A program made the position numbers and the translations under genes. Under the pieces are notes generated by a model. That model did not search any database. It saw nothing but the letters and a program-made list of their open reading frames with translations, and was not told where the DNA came from. A DNA stretch of 32,017 nt, from contig CAMWIH010000010.1 of NCBI GenBank assembly GCA_947174305.1, positions 1 to 32,017 of the forward strand, written 5' to 3'. The stretch comes from an uncultured Porphyromonadaceae bacterium. GTDB lineage: Bacteria > Bacteroidota > Bacteroidia > Bacteroidales > Muribaculaceae. Of the stretch, positions 15,489 through 23,378 are shown piece after piece (the stretch's first letter is position 1; every line of letters starts with the position of its first letter).

Positions 15489-16718
15489 ATGATGAGAAAA
15501 AGAGAAAAAAAGAGAAAAATAGCTTTACAGCCGTTGTTACTGCTTCTGCTTCTTGCAGTAACCGGAGTGAGTGCGTGGGCAGGCCCCGTTGAGGAATTTG
15601 CCTCATCAAGAGGAATATCTTCTGCCTCTTCGGCTGTCATGATTACTGATTTACGCACGGGCGAGACAGTAGTTTCCTATCATCCGGATCTCTCTCTTGT
15701 TCCGGCGAGCATTATGAAGAGTGTCACGGTAGCCGGACTGCTCAGTCACAGTGACCCTGACAATAAATATCTTACGGATGTCATGATTACCGGCCCGGCA
15801 GTGAATGGAGTGCTCGGCGGCGATCTGCTGATTAAGGGAAGTGGAGACCCAAGTCTTAACTCCCGATATGTCACAGGAAGCGGCGACATAGTTAAGGAGA
15901 TAGTCAAAGCTCTGCAGGACCGTGGAATAAACCGGATTAAAGGTAAGATCCGGGTGGATGAAAGTATATGGAGCGGTCCGGCCACATGCCCTACATGGGG
16001 TATGGGCGATCTGGCCCAATCGTATGGCACCGGTCAGCACGGCCTCAACTTTGAAGATAATGCTTCCGGTAAGAAATCAATTTCAAATCCGGCAGGAGTT
16101 TTCATGTCAAGGTTAAAGACAGCCCTGACCTCAGGAGGAATTGTTCTTGAAAACGGAGACCTTCCGGAAGGGCAAAGCAAATTGCTTTTGTCGCACGAAT
16201 CCGTGCCTTATGATGAGATTATGCGTTCCTGTATGATGCGGAGCGACAATCAGTATGCCGAAGCAATGTTGCGAACCTTGGCAGTGCTACAAGGTAAGCC
16301 GGGTTCAACTGCTGAGGGTGCCAAAGTAAATACAGATCTATGGACACGCAACCGTGCCCCTATGACAGGAGTCCATATAGAGGATGGCTCAGGTCTGTCG
16401 AGGCAGAACAGGGTGACTGCATCATTTATGACACATGTGCTTAAAAAGATGTGGCATGATCCCTACTATGTTTCCTTCTTCCCGCTGGCAGGACAAGAGG
16501 GGACCTTGCGCAATTTTCTTAAGGATACTCCTCTTGAAGGCTATCTGGCCATGAAAACGGGAAGCATGAACGGAATCCAGTGTTATGCCGGATATAAACT
16601 TAATGATGACTATGAGCCGACTCATACGGTGGTTTTCATCCTTAATGACATGCCTAACCGGGCAGAGGCCCGTAAGGCTGTGGGCAATCTCCTCCTTAAG
16701 GTTTTCGAAAGAGAGTAG
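15489..16718 (+). CDS. dacB: D-alanyl-D-alanine carboxypeptidase/endopeptidase (PBP4, peptidase S13)
   Basis: A periplasmic penicillin-binding protein that trims or cleaves peptidoglycan cross-links. It has a basic, hydrophobic N-terminal signal peptide (to about residue 31, ending VSAWA). The three active-site motifs are present: SIMK (Ser74, Lys77), SDN (Ser252 to Asn254) and KTG (Lys356). The 409 residues are shorter than E. coli PBP4, fitting the compact S13 enzymes of Bacteroidetes. Two in-frame ATGs open the gene (15489, 15492); the promoter lies directly upstream. A weak TCCCGA/TCGGGA hairpin at 16741-16754 follows the gene. Confidence 0.93.
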   Translation: MMRKREKKRKIALQPLLLLLLLAVTGVSAWAGPVEEFASSRGISSASSAVMITDLRTGETVVSYHPDLSLVPASIMKSVTVAGLLSHSDPDNKYLTDVMITGPAVNGVLGGDLLIKGSGDPSLNSRYVTGSGDIVKEIVKALQDRGINRIKGKIRVDESIWSGPATCPTWGMGDLAQSYGTGQHGLNFEDNASGKKSISNPAGVFMSRLKTALTSGGIVLENGDLPEGQSKLLLSHESVPYDEIMRSCMMRSDNQYAEAMLRTLAVLQGKPGSTAEGAKVNTDLWTRNRAPMTGVHIEDGSGLSRQNRVTASFMTHVLKKMWHDPYYVSFFPLAGQEGTLRNFLKDTPLEGYLAMKTGSMNGIQCYAGYKLNDDYEPTHTVVFILNDMPNRAEARKAVGNLLLKVFERE

Positions 16719-16793
16719 CCTTGGGGAAAGATATAAGAAATCCCGATGTCGGGAGACTTTAAATTGAATTCTTAACTAACTCAAAAAATATAT

Positions 16794-17468
16794 ATGAAAA
16801 TAGATATTGAGGGCATAAAGGACGCTGTTTATGAGTTTGAAGGACTGCTTGAACTCGCCGAATTGCGGGAGGATAAGTTGCAGGCCCTTCTTCCCTTGAT
16901 GAAAAATAAACTCGACATAATCAACACCCTCTTCAATGACGCATCCGAAGATGAGGATATCCCCGATGTTGAAGAGGAGGAGGAAACAGTCACCATCGCA
17001 GATGAGGAACCGATATCCATTTCAGAGGATGATGAACCGGTTTCTCTCGATATAATCAGTGCATACGATGAGAAGGATGTTGAACCTTCTGATATAAATA
17101 TCGTCAGCATGGAGAATATTTCTGATGATGAGGAGGAACTTCCTGAGGTGAAAGAGTCCGAACCGGAAGATGAGGAACCGATGTTTGTGGCTTCAGATGA
17201 CGATCAGCAGGAGGAGATTGTATCGTCAAAGCTATTCGCTGATGCGGCAGGGCCGAAACCGGCGTTCTGCATAAACGATCGTTTCCGTTTCCGTCGCGAA
17301 CTCTTCAATAATTCTGATGCCGATTTCAACGCAGCGATGGATCTTGTGGCCACTATGGATGATTATGAAGAGGCGGAAGATCATTTCATCGGTGATCTTG
17401 GCTGGGATTTTGAAAAGCCTGAGGTGATGGATTTCATGGCCATCATCCGTAACTATTTCGATAAATAA
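16794..17468 (+). CDS. Acidic conserved protein of unknown function
   Basis: A cytoplasmic protein of 224 residues in three parts: a helical N-terminus (~1-45), a long Asp/Glu-rich low-complexity linker (~46-150), and a compact C-terminal domain (~160-224; RFRFRRELFNNSDADFN, then DLGWDFEKPEVMDFM). I recognise it as a type commonly found in Bacteroidales genomes, with no assigned function. It is followed by rsmI after 20 bases, so the two are probably co-transcribed. The C-terminal domain is the likely conserved, functional part; the acidic linker could mimic nucleic acid or simply be disordered. Confidence 0.75.
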   Translation: MKIDIEGIKDAVYEFEGLLELAELREDKLQALLPLMKNKLDIINTLFNDASEDEDIPDVEEEEETVTIADEEPISISEDDEPVSLDIISAYDEKDVEPSDINIVSMENISDDEEELPEVKESEPEDEEPMFVASDDDQQEEIVSSKLFADAAGPKPAFCINDRFRFRRELFNNSDADFNAAMDLVATMDDYEEAEDHFIGDLGWDFEKPEVMDFMAIIRNYFDK

Positions 17469-17488
17469 AATCCTTAAAAAAATAAGCA

Positions 17489-18205
17489 GTGGCTGGAAAA
17501 TTATACATAGTGCCCACTCCTGTAGGAAATCTTGAAGATATGACTATGCGGGCCATCCGTGTGCTGAAGGAAGCGGATATTATTCTTGCTGAAGATACCC
17601 GCACAAGCGGTGTGCTGATGAAGCATTTCGATATCAAGACGCCGATGCAGAGTCATCATAAGTTTAATGAACATCAGACATGTCAGCATATCGTTGACCG
17701 TCTTGAGGGAGGCGAAGTGATGGCTCTTGTTTCGGATGCCGGCACACCGGGCATTTCCGACCCAGGTTTTCTTCTCTCCCGGGCGTGTCGTGAACGCGGA
17801 ATAGATGTGGAATGTCTTCCCGGTGCCACTGCCTTTGTCCCGGCACTTGTATCTTCCGGACTGCCATGCGACCGTTTTGTTTTTGAAGGATTTCTTCCTT
17901 TGAAGAAGGGGAGGGCAACACGGCTTTCCGAACTGGCTTCCGATTCTCGTACAACTGTAATATATGAATCGCCATTGCGACTTGCACGCACACTGCGTCA
18001 GCTTGCCGAGACCTTTGGAGCAGACAGGCAAGGGGCAGTGTGCAGGGAGATTTCCAAGCTTCACGAAACGATAAAGAAGGGGACGCTGGGAGAACTTTCA
18101 GAGTTTTATGCAGTGAACCAAGCAAAGGGTGAAATTGTTATAGTCATCGAAGGCTGTCCGAAACCGGAAAAATCTTCTTCCCGTCGTTCGGAAGATGAGG
18201 ACTGA
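17489..18205 (+). CDS. rsmI: 16S rRNA (cytidine1402-2'-O)-methyltransferase RsmI
   Basis: A SAM-dependent tetrapyrrole-methylase-fold enzyme that 2'-O-methylates C1402 in the decoding centre of 16S rRNA. The opening LYIVPTPVGNLEDMTMRAI, the AEDTRTSGVL segment, VSDAGTPGISDPG and LPGATAFVPAL are the family hallmarks. The 238-residue length is right. The start is GTG at 17489; the conserved strand begins four residues in and no ATG is available. It lies 20 bases after the acidic protein gene. The final residues are a Ser/Arg/Asp-rich tail. Confidence 0.95.
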   Translation: MAGKLYIVPTPVGNLEDMTMRAIRVLKEADIILAEDTRTSGVLMKHFDIKTPMQSHHKFNEHQTCQHIVDRLEGGEVMALVSDAGTPGISDPGFLLSRACRERGIDVECLPGATAFVPALVSSGLPCDRFVFEGFLPLKKGRATRLSELASDSRTTVIYESPLRLARTLRQLAETFGADRQGAVCREISKLHETIKKGTLGELSEFYAVNQAKGEIVIVIEGCPKPEKSSSRRSEDED

Positions 18206-18266
18206 ACTTTGAGAAACTGGGCGACCGCAATCCTATAGGAATTATAATAACGCAAATCGAAATAAT

Positions 18267-19154
18267 ATGAAAAAGAACCTTTTGTTAATCGGTCTTGGAG
18301 CAATTCTTTTGTCTTCCTGCGCCGGCAATGGAAAGAAAGCAGAGGAGGATTCAATGAAGATTGCCGACCTCACTGCTGAGTATAAGGAAGCTACAAGCTA
18401 TAATGATTCACTTCTTCTCCTGATGGGCGATATCTACACCGGTCTCGACTCCATCAACATGCAGGAGGGTCTTCTCTACAATATGGGTTCAGGCGATAGC
18501 CCCGATCGTCGTGCTGAGATTCGACAGAATCTTTCTAATATAAAGGCCCGTTTGGCCGCCAATCGTCAGCTCCTCGAACAGATGGAGGCAAAATTGTCAT
18601 CATCAGGCAATGAGAACAGTGTGCTTAAAAAGACTATCTCTCAGCTTAAGGCACGAATCGAGAGTCAGGATCAGAAGATTGCACAGCTTGAAAAAGAGCT
18701 TTCAAGTGCAAAGGGTCAGATTGAGACTTTGAACACTCAGGTTGCAGAGGGTCAGGAACAGTTGAAGACTGAAACTGCCGCTAAGGAAGAGGCTCAGGCC
18801 GAAGCAAAAGAGGCAAACGAACAGGCAGTTCAGGCCGCCAATGAAGCCAACCGCATTTACTATGCCATCGGAAGCAACAAGGAGTTGAAGAAGAAAGGTC
18901 TCCTTGAGAAGAAGTTCTTAGGTGCGACTAAGGTTTTGAAGGGTGATTTCGATGCTTCATATTTTGTGGCTGGCGACAAGCGAACTCTCAAATCAATTCC
19001 GACGAGCGCCAAGAAAGTTAAGATCTGGACCAATATGCCCGAAGGTTCTTATCAGATTGTAGGCGAAAAGGATGGTCCCAAGACAATCGAGATTACAGAT
19101 CCCGCCAAGTTCTGGAGCTTGAGCAACCATCTGATCATCCAGACCGATAATTGA
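18267..19154 (+). CDS. Coiled-coil lipoprotein of unknown function
   Basis: The N-terminus is a lipoprotein signal (MKKNLLLIGL then LLSSC, Cys18). Residues ~25-110 are helical, and ~110-200 form a strongly predicted coiled coil with regular heptads rich in Gln, Glu and Lys (QLKARIESQDQKIAQLEKE). The last ~90 residues are a compact beta-rich domain (IYYAIGSNKELKKKGLLEKK, later VKIWTNMPEGSYQI). This layout suggests a periplasmic spacer protein with a distal domain, anchored in a membrane. I do not know its function. It is 61 bases after rsmI and probably has its own promoter. Confidence 0.8.
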   Translation: MKKNLLLIGLGAILLSSCAGNGKKAEEDSMKIADLTAEYKEATSYNDSLLLLMGDIYTGLDSINMQEGLLYNMGSGDSPDRRAEIRQNLSNIKARLAANRQLLEQMEAKLSSSGNENSVLKKTISQLKARIESQDQKIAQLEKELSSAKGQIETLNTQVAEGQEQLKTETAAKEEAQAEAKEANEQAVQAANEANRIYYAIGSNKELKKKGLLEKKFLGATKVLKGDFDASYFVAGDKRTLKSIPTSAKKVKIWTNMPEGSYQIVGEKDGPKTIEITDPAKFWSLSNHLIIQTDN

Positions 19155-19212
19155 TGGTGCTGTTAACTCACGCTACAATGCAATATGAGAAGTTATCATT
19201 TAAACGAATATA

Positions 19213-21132
19213 ATGAACAAAATTAATATTATAGAGAATAGGCCGCGACAGCATCGCGGCCTTTACCGCAATGTGGCAGTTCCCCCGACAATCGTGGCCT
19301 CGGCCCTTCCGTCGCTGGCGTTTAATGTTAACGAGATTCAGCCTCCCCACTGGTGGACAGGTATGAAAGATCCTTCGCTTCAGCTTCAGGTTTTCGGTAA
19401 GGATATCCGTGCGGCTGAAGTCAAGATTGACTATCCCGGTGTTACCCTTGATTCGATGGCTCGTCTTGACGGCACTCCCGACTGGCAATTCCTTTATCTT
19501 TCCATTTCTCCGGAAGCGAAGCCGGGTAAATTCAAGATTGAATGGAAAGAGGGGAAGAAGAAAATCAGCCGTGAATATGAACTCAAGGCGCGTAGGGCAC
19601 AGCGTGGCGCAAAGGGATTCAGTTCGGCCGATGTGCTGTATATGGTCATGCCCGACCGTTTTTCCGATGGCGACCCCTCCAATAATAACTCATCTTCATT
19701 AAGGAATCCCGTAGGGGCCGATAGAAGTAACCCCAACCGGCGACATGGCGGCGACATACGGGGACTTATCAATCACGCCGATTATATCGACTCTTTGGGT
19801 ATGACCACTCTCTGGGTGGCTCCGGTGCTTGAAAACGATATGAGGGGAGGAAGCTATCACGGATATGCAACTACCGACTATTATCGTGTTGATCCCCGGT
19901 TTGGGACCAATGCAGAATATGCCGAGCTGATCGATACTCTCCATAATCGTGGCATCAAGACGGTGATGGATATGATTTTCAATCACTCAGGCAGTGGGCA
20001 TCCATGGTTTAACAACCCCCCTGCATCAAACTGGTTTAACTATCAGGGCGACTATAAGCAGACTAATTATCGGTTATCGACTGTGAGCGATCCATACGCA
20101 AGTGATTATGACCGGTCCATGACTCAGGATGGCTGGTTCGTCAGGGATATGCCTGACCTGAATCAGCGTAATCCTCACTTGATGAAATATCTGATTCAGA
20201 ACTCAATCTGGTGGGTTGAGGAGGCTCAGATAGATGGTATCCGTATGGATACATATCCTTATGCCGATGAAAAAGAGATGGCTCGATGGATAGATGCGGT
20301 GAAATATGAATATCCCGACTTCAACATAGTGGGTGAATGTTGGTTTGGAGAGACCGCGGGCGAAGCTTTCTGGCAGAAAGGGTCGCCGTTGGCAAATGCC
20401 AAAGGTGCCGACACAAACCTTCCTGTGGTGATGGATTTCCCCCTTATGATAAAGAGTCGTGGTCTGGCCCCTTATTTTGAGGATACCGATGCATGGAACG
20501 GACTTAACAAGATTTATGATAGCATTGCGCTTGATTACGTCTATCCCGATCCACTAAATGTGCTACGTTTCCTTGACAACCACGATACCGAACGCGTGCT
20601 CCTCACACTTCCCGATTCGCTCGCCCAGTGGAAGCAGGCCATTACCATTCTTTTGACAATGCCCGGCATTCCTCAGTTATATTACGGAACTGAGATATTG
20701 ATGCATGGCACTCGCGAAGGTGGTGATGGAAATGTAAGAAAAGATATGCCCGGCGGTTTCCCCGGCGACACCTCAACGGTATTCACACGTGAGGGACGAT
20801 CCAATCTTGAAAACGAGGCGGTTGATTATATTTCTGCGCTTAGTCATTTCCGCAAAGGCAGCAAGGCTATTGCCGAAGGGAAAATGAAGCATTTCATGCC
20901 CGACAATGGCGTATATCTTTATCAGCGTGGAGAAGGAAAGGATGCCGTGCTCGTGATGATGAACGGACGTGATGTGGAGAATGAAGTAGATATGACCCGT
21001 TATAAGGAGTTGATTCCTTCCGGTGCAAAATATAAGGATGTCATTACCGGGAACATTATCACAGTTCGGCCTGAGTCGGATAAATATACCTTCTCTCCCA
21101 GAGAGACGAGGGTGATGGTGCCTGTAGAATAG
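19213..21132 (+). CDS. Alpha-amylase family glycosidase (GH13, cyclomaltodextrinase/neopullulanase type)
   Basis: A retaining alpha-glucan hydrolase. Residues ~40-130 form an N-terminal beta domain beginning VNEIQPPHWWTGM, as in SusA-like neopullulanases. A (beta/alpha)8 barrel follows, with catalytic Asp346 (DGIRMDTYPY), acid/base Glu375 (IVGECWFG) and Asp458 (FLDNHDTERVL). A C-terminal beta domain ends the 639 residues. Such enzymes degrade maltodextrins and pullulan. Oddities: the first ~36 residues are not a clean signal peptide (a basic stretch, then VAVPPTIVASALPSLA), and a perfect GC-rich hairpin lies inside codons 10-17. The true start may differ; upstream frames gave no better signal peptide. 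Secretion to the periplasm is likely but unproven. Confidence 0.88.
   Translation: MNKINIIENRPRQHRGLYRNVAVPPTIVASALPSLAFNVNEIQPPHWWTGMKDPSLQLQVFGKDIRAAEVKIDYPGVTLDSMARLDGTPDWQFLYLSISPEAKPGKFKIEWKEGKKKISREYELKARRAQRGAKGFSSADVLYMVMPDRFSDGDPSNNNSSSLRNPVGADRSNPNRRHGGDIRGLINHADYIDSLGMTTLWVAPVLENDMRGGSYHGYATTDYYRVDPRFGTNAEYAELIDTLHNRGIKTVMDMIFNHSGSGHPWFNNPPASNWFNYQGDYKQTNYRLSTVSDPYASDYDRSMTQDGWFVRDMPDLNQRNPHLMKYLIQNSIWWVEEAQIDGIRMDTYPYADEKEMARWIDAVKYEYPDFNIVGECWFGETAGEAFWQKGSPLANAKGADTNLPVVMDFPLMIKSRGLAPYFEDTDAWNGLNKIYDSIALDYVYPDPLNVLRFLDNHDTERVLLTLPDSLAQWKQAITILLTMPGIPQLYYGTEILMHGTREGGDGNVRKDMPGGFPGDTSTVFTREGRSNLENEAVDYISALSHFRKGSKAIAEGKMKHFMPDNGVYLYQRGEGKDAVLVMMNGRDVENEVDMTRYKELIPSGAKYKDVITGNIITVRPESDKYTFSPRETRVMVPVE
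19240..19262 (+). terminator. Perfect 9-base-pair GC-rich hairpin inside the amylase 5' coding end
   Basis: AGGCCGCGA and TCGCGGCCT pair perfectly around CAGCA and are followed by TTTACC. The shape resembles a terminator for the upstream lipoprotein gene, but the T-run is only three bases. It lies 27 bases inside the called amylase frame, so it could also be an attenuator or mark an incorrect start. Confidence 0.4.
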
Positions 21133-21177
21133 AAGTTTAGACAACTCAAAATATGGGTTGCTTAAAAATATTCAGTA

Positions 21178-21681
21178 ATGAAGAGGATTTTAAAATATGT
21201 GGTTATAGTGGCATTCGGTATGATTGTGCTGAATGCTTGCAAGCCAACTGAGAATAATTATCGTCAGGCCTACGATGCGGCCAAAGCAAAGCGTGACGCC
21301 GCTAATGCCGAGGCTATGATTCCGGCCAGCGGGCTTCTGAGTGATGACGGAACCTCATTGAAGATGGTTAACGGAGATTCCCTCTTTGTGTCGAGAGACA
21401 GGTTGCGCCGCGAGCCGGGGGTGACCGATTCTCTCCAGCACTATATAATAGGGGTTGGAGTGTTCAAGATGAACACCAATGCCAAAGCGCAGGCCGCCGC
21501 ATTGAGGGAGAAAGGTTATGAAGCCCATGCGCTGATGACGACCGGTGACCGATGGTACACGGTAGCCGGGAGCGCAGCGACTATTGAGGGAGCGCAAAAT
21601 TTCATAAAGGATTTCAAAAGGAATAATCCGGGCTATCCATATATCGGACTTCCCGGAGCACCGGTGGTGATACAGAAATAG
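21178..21681 (+). CDS. SPOR-domain lipoprotein
   Basis: The signal is MKRILKYVVIVAFGMIVLNAC, with a lipid-modified Cys21. The C-terminal ~80 residues carry a SPOR fold (YIIGVGVFKMNTNAKAQAAA, then ALMTTGDRWYTVAGSAATIE), which binds peptidoglycan glycan strands lacking stem peptides and localises proteins to division sites or the wall. The region between is helical. The 167 residues fit small single-SPOR lipoproteins. It starts 45 bases after the amylase gene; co-transcription is possible. The partner enzyme, if any, is not evident. Confidence 0.85.
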   Translation: MKRILKYVVIVAFGMIVLNACKPTENNYRQAYDAAKAKRDAANAEAMIPASGLLSDDGTSLKMVNGDSLFVSRDRLRREPGVTDSLQHYIIGVGVFKMNTNAKAQAAALREKGYEAHALMTTGDRWYTVAGSAATIEGAQNFIKDFKRNNPGYPYIGLPGAPVVIQK

Positions 21682-21721
21682 TTAGCTTCAGTTCTTGTGA
21701 GATGCGCTTTAGAACGTGGTC

Positions 21722-22492
21722 TTAATCAGTGGCGATGGCCGATGAAAGAATATGCTCCAGGTCGATGGTGGAAACCTTGACCTGGAGTTTTCCATCTTTA
21801 GCCACCGATATTCCTCCGGTCTCTTCGCTCACGATAACGCAAATTGCATCTGTCACCTGACTCATGCCCAATGCCGCCCTATGGCGGAGTCCGAGGTTTT
21901 TGGGAATATTCATATCATGGCTTACCGGCAGGATGCAGCCAACCGACATGATGCGGTGGGAGGCTATGATCATGGCCCCGTCGTGAAGGGGAGAATTTTT
22001 AAAGAAGATATTTTCTATAAGCCGTACGTTTATATCTGCATCTATTATGTCGCCGGTCTTTTCATAGTCGCGCAGTGGCATCTTGCGCTCAAAAACAATC
22101 AAAGCACCTGTTTTTGATTTGGACATTGACATGCAGGCATAAACCACGCTCATAACTTCCGAATGGTTCTCCTCCTTATCCTTGTCGTGGCGGAAAAGAT
22201 TGCGCACCGTTTTCCATTTCGCCCGCCCTCCGATATCGGTGAGAAAGCGTTTTATCTGATCCTGAAAGAGAATAACCAGCACAATAAGGCCTATGCTCAT
22301 GAACTTATCCACAATTGTGCCGGTGAGCCTCATATTGAAAATTTCAAAGGATAGCACCCATATCACGATGAAAGCCAGCACTCCGTAAAAAAGACTGAGC
22401 GTGCCGCTGTTTTTCATCAGCCGATAGAGATAGAAAAGCAGCAATGCAACGATTATGATGTCAATTAAATCCTTTATCCCGAAATTAAACAT
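21722..22492 (-). CDS. cdaA: Diadenylate cyclase CdaA
   Basis: A membrane-bound enzyme that makes c-di-AMP from two ATP molecules. Three N-terminal helices (residues ~8-75) anchor a DisA_N domain with the catalytic motifs DGA (171-173, in SPLHDGAMII) and RHR (203-205, in LRHRAALG). The 256-residue length fits CdaA (DacA). It lies 13 bases after folP on the same strand, so the two are very likely in one operon, an arrangement frequent in Bacteroidetes. c-di-AMP typically controls potassium uptake, turgor and wall stress. No c-di-AMP phosphodiesterase gene is visible in the window. Confidence 0.95.
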   Translation of the reverse strand: MFNFGIKDLIDIIIVALLLFYLYRLMKNSGTLSLFYGVLAFIVIWVLSFEIFNMRLTGTIVDKFMSIGLIVLVILFQDQIKRFLTDIGGRAKWKTVRNLFRHDKDKEENHSEVMSVVYACMSMSKSKTGALIVFERKMPLRDYEKTGDIIDADINVRLIENIFFKNSPLHDGAMIIASHRIMSVGCILPVSHDMNIPKNLGLRHRAALGMSQVTDAICVIVSEETGGISVAKDGKLQVKVSTIDLEHILSSAIATD

Positions 22493-22505
22493 AGGAGCAT
22501 TGGTT

Positions 22506-23339
22506 TTATGGGTTGAGTTTATCGTAGAGTGTCACACATTCCCTGGCCTCTGCCACATCATGAACCCTGAGTATGTCGGCTCCGTTCATCAGCGCGGCCA
22601 TATTGAGGGCAGTGGTGCCGTTGAGAGCCTCTTCAGGTGATGAGCCAAGGGTTTTCCAGATCATCGACTTTCGGGATAATCCGGCCAGGACCGGACATTC
22701 GGTTTCCCTGAATACCCTCAGTGAGGAAAGGAGTCTGAAATTCTGATCCACTGTCTTGGCGAATCCAAAGCCCGGATCAACAATGATATCGGCCACACCT
22801 AACTGACGGAGTGAGGCGATCTTGAAAGCAAGGTCGGAAAGTACTTCGGCCACGACATCCTTGTAGTCTGTGAATTGTTGCATCGTAGCCGGAGTTCCTC
22901 GCAGATGCATAAGAATGTAAGCCACCTTATGCTCCGCTACCGTTTCCCACATCTCGGGGTCAAGAGTACCCCCTGCTATGTCGTTGATTATCTCCACACC
23001 CCATTCCTCTATGCATTTTCTTGCAACCGATGCCCTGAATGTATCAATGGAAACAGGAGTTTCGGGAGAGAGCTTCCTTATTATATCAAGGGCAGGAGCA
23101 AGACGAGAGTATTCCTCATCAGCTGAGATATCCGACGCCCCCGGACGTGAAGAGTAACCGCCGACATCGAAGTAATCCACTCCCACCTCAATCATCCTTT
23201 CCACACGCTCCGTAATTGACGTGGATTCGGAAGTGCGGCTAAGGCTAAAAAAACTGTCGGGAGTGGTATTGATTATCCCCATCACTTTCGGAGAGAGGAA
23301 AGTGTGGAGTTCACCTTTTATGGATATGGTAGGCGTCAT
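22506..23339 (-). CDS. folP: Dihydropteroate synthase
   Basis: A folate-synthesis enzyme that joins p-aminobenzoate to 6-hydroxymethyl-dihydropterin diphosphate; the target of sulfonamides. Motifs: VMGIINTTPDSFFS near residue 19, YFDVGGYSSRPGA near 57, PVSIDTF near 95, EIINDIAGG near 115, DIIVDPGFGFAKT near 192, GLSRKSM near 221, and ILRVHDVAEA near 258. The 277-residue length is normal. The gene lies between porQ (39-base gap) and cdaA (13-base gap), all on the - strand. The phrase Thr-Thr-Pro in the first motif and Ser-Arg-Pro in the second are the usual substrate-binding loops, with no obvious resistance-type change. Confidence 0.95.
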   Translation of the reverse strand: MTPTISIKGELHTFLSPKVMGIINTTPDSFFSLSRTSESTSITERVERMIEVGVDYFDVGGYSSRPGASDISADEEYSRLAPALDIIRKLSPETPVSIDTFRASVARKCIEEWGVEIINDIAGGTLDPEMWETVAEHKVAYILMHLRGTPATMQQFTDYKDVVAEVLSDLAFKIASLRQLGVADIIVDPGFGFAKTVDQNFRLLSSLRVFRETECPVLAGLSRKSMIWKTLGSSPEEALNGTTALNMAALMNGADILRVHDVAEARECVTLYDKLNP

Positions 23340-23361
23340 ACTATGAAAACACGCTTTGAGG

Positions 23362-23373
23362 TTGTTTAAACAA
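23362..23373. promoter_or_regulatory. 12-base palindrome between porQ and folP
   Basis: TTGTTTAAACAA is a perfect palindrome centred in the 39-base porQ-folP gap. It may be a regulator site or chance; no promoter boxes are clear nearby. Confidence 0.2.
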
Positions 23374-23378
23374 ATTCC

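Noticed and set aside
17501-18125. Long antisense open frames opposite rsmI
   Set aside because: They lie opposite a clear conserved gene and show no recognisable domain; they are frame shadows.
19213-19330. Frameshift hiding a normal signal peptide in the amylase gene
   Set aside because: I read the other two frames over this stretch and found no typical signal peptide that could join the mature protein.
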